Assembly (NCBI RefSeq): GCF_003259225.1
Contig: NZ_QHJF01000003.1
Coordinates: 62,001 to 126,000, forward strand
DNA length: 64,000 bases
Reading direction: 5' to 3'
Origin: Marinomonas arctica
Lineage (GTDB): Bacteria; Pseudomonadota; Gammaproteobacteria; Pseudomonadales; Marinomonadaceae
Every line of letters begins with the position of its first letter. Positions within the stretch are counted from its first letter, which is position 1. The position numbers were made by a program, and so were the translations under genes. Positions 43,630 through 52,773 of the stretch are shown here, piece after piece. Below the pieces are notes generated by a model. That model worked only from the letters and a program-made list of their open reading frames with translations. It was not told the DNA's origin and searched no databases.

Positions 43630-45609
43630 TTACCCCTTAGCCACGTTATCTAAATGTGCATTCTCAATGCGAGCCACTTCATCTGGCTGAACATAGTAAT
43701 CCACATCTTTGGTATAAGCGCGCACCACAAAAGTGACAATCGAGCCAACCAAACCAACAATAGCTAACCACCAAATATGCCAAATCATAGCGAAACCAAA
43801 GGCTGTGATAAGACCACCAATAACAATACCTGCCATGGTGTTTCTCGGCATATGAATTGGCGCATAGCTCTCTTTACGAACGTACGCTGTGCCTTTTTCT
43901 TTCATATCAGTAAACGCATCGATATCAGAAACAACAGGAAGCTCGGCAAAGTTATAGAACTGTGGTGGAGACGACGTCGCCCACTCAAGCGTATGGCCGT
44001 TCCATGGATCACCTGTTGTATCCAAGTTCTGCTTACGATCGCGGAAGCTAACGTACAATTGTAGGAATTGACAGATGATACCCGCAAGGATAACAAATGC
44101 ACCAACCACAGCTATGTACAGCCAGATATTCCAGTCTGGGTTATCCGTATGGTTAAGACGACGAGTCATACCCAAGAAGCCCAATACGTAAAGAGGCATA
44201 AAGGCTAAGAAGAAGCCGACTAACCAGCACCAGAAAGCCGCTTTACCCAACTTCACGTTAAGGTGGAAGCCCATCACTTTCGGGAACCAGAAAGCAAAAC
44301 CAGCTAGATAACCAAATACCGCACCACCGATGATGGTGTTATGGAAATGGGCAATCAAGAATAAACTGTTATGCAATACATAGTCCGCACCAGGTACGGC
44401 AAGTAGTACACCTGTCATACCACCGATAGTGAAGGTCACCATAAAACCAAGTGTCCATAGAACCGGCACAGTCACACGAAGACGACCGCGGTACATAGTG
44501 AACAACCAGTTAAACAATTTCACACCCGTTGGGACTGCGATAATCATCGTCATGATACCGAAGAAGGCATTGACGTTCGCGCTGGAGCCCATGGTAAAGA
44601 AGTGATGCAACCACACGATGAAACCAAGAATGGAAATCGACGCAGTGGCCCACACCATAGACTTGTAGCCGAACAAACGCTTACCAGTAAAGGTAGACAC
44701 GATCTCAGAGAAGATACCAAATGCTGGAAGTACAAGGATGTACACCTCAGGGTGACCCCATGCCCAGAACAAGTTGATATACATCATTGAGTTACCGCCG
44801 CCATCATTCGTAAAGAAGTGGAAGTCTAGGTAACGGTCAAGCGTTAACATAGCCAGTACAGCCGTCAAAATTGGGAATGATGCAGCGATCAAAATGTTGG
44901 CCCAAGTACAGGTCCAAGTAAAGATCGGCATATCCATCAATTTCATGCCAGGAGCACGCATTTTAAATACAGTTACCAAGAAGTTAACTGCGGTTAAAGT
45001 GGTACCGATACCCGATATCTGCAATGCCCATATGTAATAGTCGACCCCAACGCCTGGACTGTATTCCAAACCAGACAATGGTGGATACGCTACCCAACCG
45101 GTCATGGCAAATTCACCAAGGCCTAGGGAAATGTTGACTAATACCGCACCAGAAACAGCAAGCCAGAAGCTTAAGTTGTTCAAGAACGGGAAGGCAACGT
45201 CACGAGCACCAATCTGTAAAGGCACCACGATATTCATCAAACCGATCATAAATGGCATAGCCATGAAGATGATCATGATCACACCGTGAGCGGTAAAGAT
45301 TTGGTCGTAGTGACTTGGAGGCAAATAGCCAGGATCACCGTTCGTGGCGAGCGCAAGTTGCAAACGCATCATGATGGCATCAGCGAAGCCACGAATAAGC
45401 ATTACGAATGCCAATACGATGTACATTACACCCAGACGTTTATGGTCAACAGACGTTAACCAGTCATTCCAGAGTACACCAAGTAAGTTGTTTTTTATCA
45501 CTAGGAAGGCAACAACAAACGCCGCAACCGCTACCACGCACAAAGTCGTGATAACAATCGGGTCGTATGGAAGCGCATCCCAGGATAGTTTGCCTAAGAG
45601 TGCAGACAT
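43630..45609 (-). CDS. cyoB: Cytochrome bo3 quinol oxidase subunit I
   Basis: At 659 aa, with about 15 membrane segments, this is a full-length haem-copper oxidase catalytic subunit. Visible features are the haem-ligand segment around [16 protein letters not shown], the [10 protein letters not shown] motif carrying the copper-B His and cross-linked Tyr of the K channel, WLHHFFTMG with the His pair, and [14 protein letters not shown] with the last haem ligands. It oxidises ubiquinol, reduces oxygen to water and pumps protons. It overlaps cyoA by one base. Length and the C-terminal extension match CyoB rather than cytochrome c oxidase. Confidence 0.97.
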   Translation of the reverse strand: MSALLGKLSWDALPYDPIVITTLCVVAVAAFVVAFLVIKNNLLGVLWNDWLTSVDHKRLGVMYIVLAFVMLIRGFADAIMMRLQLALATNGDPGYLPPSHYDQIFTAHGVIMIIFMAMPFMIGLMNIVVPLQIGARDVAFPFLNNLSFWLAVSGAVLVNISLGLGEFAMTGWVAYPPLSGLEYSPGVGVDYYIWALQISGIGTTLTAVNFLVTVFKMRAPGMKLMDMPIFTWTCTWANILIAASFPILTAVLAMLTLDRYLDFHFFTNDGGGNSMMYINLFWAWGHPEVYILVLPAFGIFSEIVSTFTGKRLFGYKSMVWATASISILGFIVWLHHFFTMGSSANVNAFFGIMTMIIAVPTGVKLFNWLFTMYRGRLRVTVPVLWTLGFMVTFTIGGMTGVLLAVPGADYVLHNSLFLIAHFHNTIIGGAVFGYLAGFAFWFPKVMGFHLNVKLGKAAFWCWLVGFFLAFMPLYVLGFLGMTRRLNHTDNPDWNIWLYIAVVGAFVILAGIICQFLQLYVSFRDRKQNLDTTGDPWNGHTLEWATSSPPQFYNFAELPVVSDIDAFTDMKEKGTAYVRKESYAPIHMPRNTMAGIVIGGLITAFGFAMIWHIWWLAIVGLVGSIVTFVVRAYTKDVDYYVQPDEVARIENAHLDNVAKG

Positions 45610-46655
45610 TATTTTTCAGCCTCCGTATGCATATCATGCGATGAGTGTTGAGACTCCTCATGATTCATGCCACTGTGGTTCATGTCACCATGACTCATTT
45701 CACCATGGCCTGAATTGCCATGAATCATTTTAGAATCAAAAACAGTCCCCTCTAACAACTCAACCTTGCCGTGATCTTTCATAAACTTCATAACATTGTC
45801 CATGAAAATGCTTGATTTAATAGAGTTGTAATATTGAACTGGCGTAGGTTCAACGTGATGAGCATCTAGATCAAATTCAGCAAGCGCTTCATAGGAAGCC
45901 TGATCCAGTACGCCATTGTTAATGGCACCTTCTATGGATTGTGCTTTCACGCCTTCAACCCAAGCGTCAAAATCTGCTTCAGTTTCTGTCGCAATGGCTT
46001 TGAACTTCATACCAGTGAAACCAGCACCACTGTAGTTTGCCGAAATACCATCAAATGTACCTGGCTCATTCGCAATCAAGTGTAGCTTAGTCACCATACC
46101 TGCCATTGAGTAAATTTGACTACCCAATTGAGGAATGAAGAACGAGTTCATTGTGCCTTCAGAAGAAATATTGAAAGCAACAGGAACGTTTGCTGGGAAT
46201 CTCAGCTCGTTCACAGACGCAATACCAAGGTCTGGATAGACGAACAACCACTTCCAGTTCATCGAAATGACCTGAACGTTGATGTGCTCTTTCTCATGTT
46301 CTAAAGGCTTATAAGGGTCTAAAGCATGAGTCGATTTCCAAGTAATTACAGCCAAAATAATGACAATAATAATTGGCACAGACCAAACGATAGTTTCAAT
46401 TTTTGTGGAGTGAGACCACTTAGGTTCGTAGATTTCGTCACGACCTTCACGGTATTTCCAAGCGAAATACAGTGTCATGAAAATGACAGGAATCACAACA
46501 AGCAGCATCAGCAAAGTCGCAACAATAATTAGTTGCTTCTCTTCAATACCAACTTGCCCTTTAGGATCGAGCACACCACCCTGACAACCGGCGAGCAAGC
46601 CCACCATTAGCGCCAAAGCGACTTTATTTAGGATACGAGTTAACAAGAGAATCAT
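45609..46655 (-). CDS. cyoA: Cytochrome bo3 quinol oxidase subunit II with His/Met-rich tail
   Basis: The 348-aa lipoprotein precursor has a type II signal with lipobox LLAGC (Cys24), two membrane segments (one at [19 protein letters not shown] and one at [17 protein letters not shown]), and the periplasmic cupredoxin-like domain ([58 protein letters not shown]). The CuA Cys ligands are absent, as expected for a quinol oxidase. Unusually, the C-terminus extends past the E. coli length with about 36 residues containing 7 His and 4 Met in an HG-M-NH pattern. It heads cyoABCDE; two dyads upstream may be regulatory. Confidence 0.95.
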   Translation of the reverse strand: MILLLTRILNKVALALMVGLLAGCQGGVLDPKGQVGIEEKQLIIVATLLMLLVVIPVIFMTLYFAWKYREGRDEIYEPKWSHSTKIETIVWSVPIIIVIILAVITWKSTHALDPYKPLEHEKEHINVQVISMNWKWLFVYPDLGIASVNELRFPANVPVAFNISSEGTMNSFFIPQLGSQIYSMAGMVTKLHLIANEPGTFDGISANYSGAGFTGMKFKAIATETEADFDAWVEGVKAQSIEGAINNGVLDQASYEALAEFDLDAHHVEPTPVQYYNSIKSSIFMDNVMKFMKDHGKVELLEGTVFDSKMIHGNSGHGEMSHGDMNHSGMNHEESQHSSHDMHTEAEK

Positions 46656-46710
46656 CCTCTAACCCTTATGTTCACAAAACTGCTACCTAAGATCAGGTAA
46701 CAGAACGAAA

Positions 46711-46727
46711 ATCCGGCAAAGCCGGGT
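46711..46727 (-). terminator. Hairpin between the small membrane gene and cyoA
   Basis: ATCCGGC pairs with GCCGGGT (one G-T pair) around an AAA loop. On the minus strand the stem is followed by TTTTCG, so it could be a weak terminator for the upstream leftward gene. Confidence 0.5.
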
Positions 46728-46745
46728 ATTTCAGTAAGATCACCT

Positions 46746-46798
46746 CACTGTAAAAACAGTGTAAGAACCATTACTGTGTCAACAATATTAACGCAGTA
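46746..46798. promoter_or_regulatory. Two dyads upstream of cyoA
   Basis: CACTGT-AAAA-ACAGTG (46746-46761) is a perfect dyad. TTACTGTG (46771-46778) and CGCAGTAA (46791-46798) form a second, one-mismatch dyad sharing the ACTG/CAGT core. They lie about 90-145 bases before the cyoA start. A regulator repressing or activating cyo could bind here; none was recognised. Confidence 0.4.
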
Positions 46799-46812
46799 AT
46801 AATCCTTCTGGA

Positions 46813-47199
46813 TCACCTAAATCTGAAAAAGGGAGCTCTACATCTCATCGCACATCGTGCCTCGGCACGATTTAGGCGTTCTTTCGGAACGTCAGTACGA
46901 AGTAAAGAGAAGGCCATTTTTTGGCGAGCAAGGTTGTTATTGGTCGTAATGGACCAATAACTAACCAATAACAAGGAGATAAACACGATGCTAAAGAGTG
47001 GCATCGTATTAAAAATAGGGTCGGTCGTGATAGCCATGTGGCCATCAGTCAAAGAGGAGATAGTAACCAGCAGTAATAATAACGCAAGGCAATGGACGGC
47101 AAAAACGGGGCGCAAAAAATTCGCCAAAACGCTGGATACCGAATTCACATAATGATGCAGAATGTCTTGAAATTTTTTCAATTTGTCCATCCGATTCAT
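46813..47199 (-). CDS. Small hypothetical membrane protein
   Basis: The protein of about 128 aa has a basic amphipathic start (MNRMDKLKKFQDILHHYVNS), a long hydrophobic segment (FAVHCLALLLLLVTISSL) and a second one (PLFSIVFISLLLVSYWSI), then a basic, Cys- and Arg-rich tail. It belongs to no family I recognise. The open frame continues to a TTG at 47265, but the first ATG is 47199; neither has a good ribosome-binding site, so the start is uncertain. The last codons contain an 18-base palindrome (46854-46871). It lies leftward upstream of cyoA and could be co-transcribed with it if the intervening hairpin is leaky. Confidence 0.5.
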   Translation of the reverse strand: MNRMDKLKKFQDILHHYVNSVSSVLANFLRPVFAVHCLALLLLLVTISSLTDGHMAITTDPIFNTMPLFSIVFISLLLVSYWSITTNNNLARQKMAFSLLRTDVPKERLNRAEARCAMRCRAPFFRFR

Positions 47200-47428
47200 A
47201 AAAACAAAAGTGAAAATGCCGTTTTTACCCGCTTCATACGAATTTAAGAGTGCGAAATATAGCAAAATTTATACGACCATACAAAGTGTAGTTTAGCCTT
47301 TGTTCATCTTTGCTTCACGGCCTTTTTATAAAAATTCACATTCTTGTCTTGAGCCAACGAATCCCATTTCTTTCTAAGGCACCAAGATTAACATTCTTCC
47401 CATACAATTTCCTTACAAAATGTAAGTC

Positions 47429-48901
47429 TTATTTTGTCCTCATTTCAGCTTCCATCCAAGATTGCATCCTTATTATCATATACGCCATGTCGTCTTCTTT
47501 TGGACCACTAAAGCCCAATAAAAAACCCTGTTTTTGGTTGTTTTTATCACCGTAGTGCCGCGATAAAGAGGACAGCACAATACCTTCATAAGATAAATCT
47601 TGTGCCATACGCTGTTCCAACGTCGCTTCGCCCCTTATTGAGGACGCAAGATTTGCCTTTATGTGTATTAATATGTGCATGCCTCCCCGAGGCGCTTTCC
47701 AGTCAAACCAAGGCGTAAGATGCGCCTCCAAAAGACGCAATAATGCATCACGCTTAAAACGGTAATGTCGACGCATCCGGTTCACATGGCGATCAAAATG
47801 ACCTTGTTGCATAAAATCGGCGACCACAGGTTGAATAGGCAAAGACACCGAAGACCCCAACACATGCTGACTATGGTGCAACGTCGCAACGTGTTTCATG
47901 GGCGCCACAATAAAACCAAGCCGCAAACCACGAAACAGCACTTTAGAAAAGCTCCCCACAAAGAACACACGATCACCAACTTGATCATGAATATTCGCCG
48001 TCTGCATAAAAGGCACATTGCTTCGCCCCTGATAGACAAATTCATTATCGTAATCGTCCTCTATTAGCCACCAGCTTGGTGAATCATTCTGTAACACTTG
48101 TAACCATTGTTGTCGACGCGTCGCACTGAGGCTCATACCAAGCGGATATTGTCGATTTGGCGTCACAATGGCCACATTCGAAGCACATTCACTGTCAGGT
48201 AAACAAGGGCCATCTTCATCGACAAGCAGTGTGCCTCTGTTTGTGTGGGAAGGGACAGCCTCGCGAATGGGTGGATACGTCGGTTCTTCTACCCACCATT
48301 TGATTGACGAATGATGAGAGCCGTCGATCGACATCAGAGCATGCTGCAAAAGAAGAAACGAATCACGGCTCCCTGCGGTGACAACAATTTGCTCCGCCAA
48401 ACAGTCAAGACCACGAACACGGTACAAATAATCGACTATTGCGGTTTTTAACTCGGGATAGCCAGTTGCATATCCTCCTTGCAATACCATTAAGTCAGGT
48501 CGAAGCCAGCTACGTCGCATGCTTGCGGCCCATTTCTTGGTAGGAAAAACAGACATATCAGCCCCTGCGTCAAATGCTCGTGTCGGCTGCGTTTTATTGT
48601 CCGATGATAGAGAAGCAGGGCGTTTCTCCATACGATGACCCACCATAGGCAAAGCCGCCACAAAAACGCCGCGTTTTTCTTCACTGGTTAAAATGCCTTC
48701 TGCAATTAACTGGTCGTAGGCCCGCGATGTGGTACTGCGGGAAACCCCTAAGGAAGCGGCTAAAAATCGTGAGGAGGGCAGCTTATCGCCAACCGATAAT
48801 TCACCCGACACAATGCCCTGATGAATTTGATCCATTAATTGTTGGTAATAGGGCGCGCCGTCCTCTAAAGAGAAACGTAAACTCGTCATGGTGTGTTTCA
48901 T
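47429..48901 (-). CDS. MocR-family (GntR/aminotransferase) transcriptional regulator
   Basis: The 490-aa protein joins a GntR winged helix (YYQQLMDQIHQGIVSGELSVGDKLPSSR, then ASLGVSRSTTSRAYDQLIAEGIL, residues ~18-75) to a full class I aminotransferase-like domain. The latter has the PLP-type segments PNRQYPLGMSLS, IEDDYDNEF and GSFSKVLFRGLRLGF with the expected Schiff-base Lys. Such regulators sense PLP or amino compounds and activate vitamin B6, taurine or GABA genes. It is divergent from a flavin-binding protein of the pyridoxamine-oxidase fold, which is its most likely target. CTGG-type repeats lie between the two genes. Confidence 0.92.
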   Translation of the reverse strand: MKHTMTSLRFSLEDGAPYYQQLMDQIHQGIVSGELSVGDKLPSSRFLAASLGVSRSTTSRAYDQLIAEGILTSEEKRGVFVAALPMVGHRMEKRPASLSSDNKTQPTRAFDAGADMSVFPTKKWAASMRRSWLRPDLMVLQGGYATGYPELKTAIVDYLYRVRGLDCLAEQIVVTAGSRDSFLLLQHALMSIDGSHHSSIKWWVEEPTYPPIREAVPSHTNRGTLLVDEDGPCLPDSECASNVAIVTPNRQYPLGMSLSATRRQQWLQVLQNDSPSWWLIEDDYDNEFVYQGRSNVPFMQTANIHDQVGDRVFFVGSFSKVLFRGLRLGFIVAPMKHVATLHHSQHVLGSSVSLPIQPVVADFMQQGHFDRHVNRMRRHYRFKRDALLRLLEAHLTPWFDWKAPRGGMHILIHIKANLASSIRGEATLEQRMAQDLSYEGIVLSSLSRHYGDKNNQKQGFLLGFSGPKEDDMAYMIIRMQSWMEAEMRTK

Positions 48902-48902
48902 A

Positions 48903-48971
48903 TCTGGCCTGCTTTTTTATCTTCATTCTGGCTATTCTTATAGAAGCCAGTTTTCTCTACAGTCTGGTTAT
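48903..48971. promoter_or_regulatory. CTGG-type repeats in the MocR/flavoprotein intergenic region
   Basis: TCTGG occurs at 48903, 48927 and 48963 in the same orientation. The latter two extend to TCTGGCTAT and TCTGGTTAT, 36 bases apart. CTGGCT/AGCCAG also forms a dyad at 48928-48950. MocR regulators bind paired direct or inverted repeats of this general kind, so this is the likely operator of the divergent regulator. Confidence 0.5.
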
Positions 48972-49006
48972 AGCCAAACCCCCATTGAGAAACAAGGAGA
49001 GAATGC

Positions 49007-49657
49007 ATGAGCCAGTCACTAGAAGAAACCGCATTAAATCAAGTCAAACGCGGGCCAAACAGAGCAATCTACGACAAAGATATTGCACTCAATATTATTG
49101 ATTCATCACTCATGTGCCATGTCGGACAAAGCAAAGATGGACAGGTATTTGTCACTCCCACTTGTCACTGGCGCGATGGTGACTATTTGTATTGGCACGG
49201 CCACTCGAAGGCTCGAAATGTCAAAGGGCCCATTGATGCACAGGAGAAAGTCTGTATCAATATCTCCCAGCTCGATGGTTTAGTGATGGCACGCTCCGCC
49301 TTCCACCATTCAGTAAACTATCGCTCGGTGACCTTATTTGGCGTGCCAGAGCGGGTCGAAGAGAAAGAAGAGAAAATCCGTCAATTTAAGATTTTCTTAG
49401 ATAAAGTCAGCCCAGGCCGCTGGGAGGCGTTACGCCCAGTCAACGATCAAGAAATCAAAGCCACTGGCGTTGTGCGGATCAAAATCGACGAAGCGTCAGT
49501 CAAAATGCGTGCCGAACCGCCAGTCGATGATCCAGCCGATAACGATTGGCCAATATGGGCAGGCGTCATACCGGCCAACGTATCTTGGGGAGAGATGGAA
49601 CAAGATCCAATACAAACCAAGCCTTACCCTGAACCAACACCACCCAATGCGTATTAA
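49007..49657 (+). CDS. FMN-binding protein of the pyridoxamine 5'-phosphate oxidase fold
   Basis: This 216-aa protein has the split-barrel flavin fold of the Pyridox_ox_2/NimA-like group: GPNRAIYDKDIALNIIDSSLMCHVG at the start, then VTPTCHWRDGDYLYWHGHSKARN and VCINISQLDGLVMARSAFHHSVNYRSVTLFG. Relatives include putative flavin-nucleotide-binding proteins and nitroimidazole-resistance reductases. True PdxH activity is not implied, since its C-terminal signature is absent. AAGGAGAG stands five bases before the ATG. It is transcribed divergently from the MocR regulator, suggesting PLP-linked control. Confidence 0.85.
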   Translation: MSQSLEETALNQVKRGPNRAIYDKDIALNIIDSSLMCHVGQSKDGQVFVTPTCHWRDGDYLYWHGHSKARNVKGPIDAQEKVCINISQLDGLVMARSAFHHSVNYRSVTLFGVPERVEEKEEKIRQFKIFLDKVSPGRWEALRPVNDQEIKATGVVRIKIDEASVKMRAEPPVDDPADNDWPIWAGVIPANVSWGEMEQDPIQTKPYPEPTPPNAY

Positions 49658-49922
49658 CGCATCAAAAACATGCGAAGCATTATAGTACGGGGAGAGAATT
49701 GCTAAGTTTTAGCTCAAAAATGCTACAAACCCATCTTTTATGCACCATTAATGCACATTTATGCAGCTTTTATCTTGCGGTTTTCCATAAAATCGCTAAT
49801 CTTGCACCCTTTTTTACGATTCTACGCGTTTCTTAGGGTGTCTTTTTACAAAAAAGCACTCCTAGCATTCAACCCACGAACAATAACACAATCGATATTA
49901 TCGAATAACGGGAGTGCCCTAC

Positions 49923-51329
49923 ATGGCAGCAATCATAGACTTTTTAAACACGATTTTCTGGGGGTATATCCTCATCTATGGACTACTAGCCGTCGGCGTG
50001 TATTTCACCTTACGCCTTGGTTTCATTCAGGTCCGACGCTTTCCAGAATTCATCCGTACTGTTCTTAAAGCCCCACAATCTGATCGTGGCGGTATCTCTC
50101 CTTTCCAAGCCCTTTGTACTAGTCTCGCTTCTCGTGTTGGAACAGGCAACATGACAGGTGTGGCTGTCGCGTTATATTTAGGTGGCCCTGGGGCCATTTT
50201 TTGGATGTGGGTGGTGGCCATTATCGGTATGGCAACCGCCTACGCGGAAAGTACCTTGGCTCAGCTCTACAAAATGCGCGATCAAAATGGACAACTACGT
50301 GGTGGTCCAGCGTTTTATATCAGCAAAGGTTTAAAAGCCCCTTGGGCTGGCGCGATTTTTTCTCTGGCGCTTATCTTAGCCTTTGGTTTGGTCTTTAATG
50401 CCGTTCAAGCCAACTCAATTGCAGGTGCCATGGAAGGCGCATTTGGTATCGACACCAGCGTCACTGGCATCGTCATCATGCTATTAGCAGCCGTGGTTAT
50501 CTTTGGCGGTATCAAGAAAATTGCGCGCTTTGCGGAAATTGTGGTGCCATTCATGGCGGTTTTATACCTGCTACTCGCCCTATATGTAATCTTTACCAAT
50601 CTTTCTGATGTGCCAGCGGCATTCGCGTTAATCGTCAAAAGCGCCTTTGGTATTGAGCAAGCGGCAGGCGGTGTACTAGGTGCCATGCTTAACGGTGTAA
50701 AACGTGGCTTGTTTTCTAACGAAGCAGGTATGGGTTCTGCGCCCAATATCGCAGCGGTAGCCACACCAAACCCTCATCACCCTGCGTCTCAAGGCATGGT
50801 GCAATCCTTAGGTGTTTTTATTGATACATTGCTGATTTGTACGGCAACCGCCTTAATGATTCTGCTATCCGGCGCGTTGGGTAACGGTGAAACGGGCATC
50901 ATGTTGACACAAACCGCCTTGACCACTCACATTGGTAGCGCAGGCCATTACTTTGTGGCAATCGCCATTTTCTTCTTCGCGTTTACTTCCATCATTGGTA
51001 ACTACACCTATGCAGAAAATGCGCTGACGTACCTAAAGTGGGCAAACAAACCAGGGATTTTTATTTTACGTATCCTCGCTCTGGGTATGATCCCATGGGG
51101 CGCTTATGAAAGTGTGGCTATGGTATTTAACGCCGCCGACGCGGCAATGGGCCTCATGGCGACCATTAACCTAATCGCTATTATGATGCTCTCAGGATTG
51201 GTGGTAAAACTCACTAAAGACTATTTCACTCAGTTGAAAACAAAGACTCCCGTGTTTAACTCAGATGACTATCCAGAAATTCGTGACGATATTGATCTCA
51301 GTGTTTGGGATGAAAAACCCGGTAAATAA
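49923..51329 (+). CDS. Sodium:alanine/glycine symporter (AGCS family)
   Basis: This 468-aa inner-membrane transporter has about 11 segments. The AGCS signature is clear: SPFQALCTSLASRVGTGNMTGVAVALYLGGPGAIFWMW near residues 55-95, and later GVKRGLFSNEAGMGSAPNIAA. It imports alanine, glycine or a related amino acid with Na+. The upstream GTG 49914 is in frame, but ATG 49923 follows GGGAG at eight bases and is preferred. It is a single-gene unit with its own strong terminator. The 265-base spacer before it contains several ATGCA copies and a weak hairpin but no gene. Confidence 0.93.
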   Translation: MAAIIDFLNTIFWGYILIYGLLAVGVYFTLRLGFIQVRRFPEFIRTVLKAPQSDRGGISPFQALCTSLASRVGTGNMTGVAVALYLGGPGAIFWMWVVAIIGMATAYAESTLAQLYKMRDQNGQLRGGPAFYISKGLKAPWAGAIFSLALILAFGLVFNAVQANSIAGAMEGAFGIDTSVTGIVIMLLAAVVIFGGIKKIARFAEIVVPFMAVLYLLLALYVIFTNLSDVPAAFALIVKSAFGIEQAAGGVLGAMLNGVKRGLFSNEAGMGSAPNIAAVATPNPHHPASQGMVQSLGVFIDTLLICTATALMILLSGALGNGETGIMLTQTALTTHIGSAGHYFVAIAIFFFAFTSIIGNYTYAENALTYLKWANKPGIFILRILALGMIPWGAYESVAMVFNAADAAMGLMATINLIAIMMLSGLVVKLTKDYFTQLKTKTPVFNSDDYPEIRDDIDLSVWDEKPGK

Positions 51330-51364
51330 ACAACGAATACGACTTTAGTAAGGTTAAAAAAAAC

Positions 51365-51389
51365 AAAACCCGCTGTACAGCGGGTTTTT
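51365..51389 (+). terminator. Intrinsic terminator of the AGCS symporter gene
   Basis: A 12-bp perfect inverted repeat (AAAACCCGCTGT / ACAGCGGGTTTT) continues into T residues. It lies 35 bases after the symporter stop and can also end the leftward DUF2798 transcript. Confidence 0.9.
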
Positions 51390-51431
51390 CATTTCTACTA
51401 TTCAAGCACTACAAAGCATGATGTAAATGCA

Positions 51432-51647
51432 CTACATTTTCGCGGCAATCTTATGTGCTAAACCATGCAAAAACGGCCCAGCAATAAAAGAAATAATGCC
51501 TGCTGCGGGCCATGCTAATACCCAAGCATGCATCCAAAAGGACACAAAATCAGGGTGTAATCCAATGTTCACGTAGGTAATCCACGCCGACATCATCAAC
51601 GACAAGGTAAAGGACATAAGCACTGCAAAAATAATTCTGTGTTTCAT
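51432..51647 (-). CDS. DUF2798 small membrane protein
   Basis: The 71-aa protein has two membrane segments: IIFAVLMSFTLSLMMSAWITYVNIG, then a short loop HPDFVSFWMHAW leading into VLAWPAAGIISFIAGPFLHGLA. The W-x-x-A-W and AWP-x-A residues are typical of DUF2798, a family of unknown function. GGAGAG precedes the ATG. The gene faces away from the divergent LysR regulator, which may control it. Confidence 0.85.
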   Translation of the reverse strand: MKHRIIFAVLMSFTLSLMMSAWITYVNIGLHPDFVSFWMHAWVLAWPAAGIISFIAGPFLHGLAHKIAAKM

Positions 51648-51799
51648 TTTTCTCTCCTGATGAACTTATCGTCTTCTCTTAAACAAAGAGTGCTCCAGAC
51701 GAAAAGTAAGTAAACGACTCAAACCTTAGATACATACTAGCAAGCATCTTTATTTGTAAATATACTGATTTTTTAAAATCAAATTTACGAAAATGCAAA

Positions 51800-52690
51800 A
51801 TGCTTGATGATCTAAAGATTTTTATCACCGCGGCCAACAAAAATAGCCTGACCGCTGCGGCTCAGCATCTTGATATGACCATCGCTACCGTGTCGCGTCG
51901 TATCAGTGCGCTTGAACAAAAACTTGGCTGCGAGCTATTACATCGCTCAACAAAAGGCCTCACACTGACGCCAATAGGGGAAAGCTACTACCAAGAATGC
52001 GCCGAATTCATCGATGCATTGGATCAACGTATTTCCAATCTCGATCAAACCTTGAACAGCTTAAAAGGCGACTTAAAAATATTAGCACCAGTCAATTTAG
52101 GCAGTGGACCACTGGATGAATTTTGGCGAGACTTTGTGCAACAACACCCAGAGATTGAATTAAACATCGAACTGAGCAACACAGTGCAAGACATAAGAGA
52201 CACGCGCGCCGACATCGCATTACGCTCTGGGCAACAACCCAGCTCGTCTCTTATTCAGAAGCGCATCGGTCATATCGAGCCCATTTTAGTTGCATCGCCC
52301 AAAGTATCCTTTTTGCTGCCTAGCTCGATAGACGCCTTACAGCAATCCCCAAGCATCGCCTCCAACATGTTTTCTGATTGGTTACTGATGAATCATCAAG
52401 GCGAATACTATCCAATGAATAAAGAACACCAACATATTAGTAACGACATGAACATTACGCTCAACCTTGCCAAAGCAGGCGCAGGCATAGCATTAATGCC
52501 CATGAGCATGGTGCACGGCGCGCTGGCGACAGGCGAACTTATTCGGGTTTTGCCTGAATGGCGCGGCCAAAATAGAGAAATATTTTTAGTCTGGCCCTAT
52601 CGTCGAAGCCTATCTGCTAGAGCGAAACTATTACGCGACGAACTCACACAATACCTTCATCAACAAAGCTGGTTTCATCCAAGTTCTTAA
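51800..52690 (+). CDS. LysR-family transcriptional regulator
   Basis: This 296-aa protein has the N-terminal helix-turn-helix (FITAANKNSLTAAAQHLDMTIATVSRRISALEQKLGCELLHRSTKGLTLTPIGESYY, residues ~8-66) and a C-terminal periplasmic-binding-protein-like sensor from ~90. The C-terminal GAGIALMPMSMV and ELIRVLPEW motifs place it with the CrgA-like subgroup. It is divergent from the DUF2798 gene and 83 bases upstream of the TSUP permease gene; either could be its target. The ligand is unknown. Confidence 0.9.
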   Translation: MLDDLKIFITAANKNSLTAAAQHLDMTIATVSRRISALEQKLGCELLHRSTKGLTLTPIGESYYQECAEFIDALDQRISNLDQTLNSLKGDLKILAPVNLGSGPLDEFWRDFVQQHPEIELNIELSNTVQDIRDTRADIALRSGQQPSSSLIQKRIGHIEPILVASPKVSFLLPSSIDALQQSPSIASNMFSDWLLMNHQGEYYPMNKEHQHISNDMNITLNLAKAGAGIALMPMSMVHGALATGELIRVLPEWRGQNREIFLVWPYRRSLSARAKLLRDELTQYLHQQSWFHPSS

Positions 52691-52773
52691 CCTCAAAAGC
52701 AAGAGTCTAAAAAGCAAAATTTGGTTACACTGACGCACGAATAACGACCGACGACTTATCAATAAGGATTAAT

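Noticed and set aside
43038..45733. Opposite-strand ORFs within cyoABC, some over 90 codons
   Set aside because: The reverse strand of these membrane-protein genes is open by composition only; cyo genes are certain.
49658..49922. Possible riboswitch or small RNA upstream of the AGCS symporter
   Set aside because: Only scattered ATGCA copies and a weak CACCCT/AGGGTG stem with a 24-base loop were found; no glycine-riboswitch-like tandem structure.
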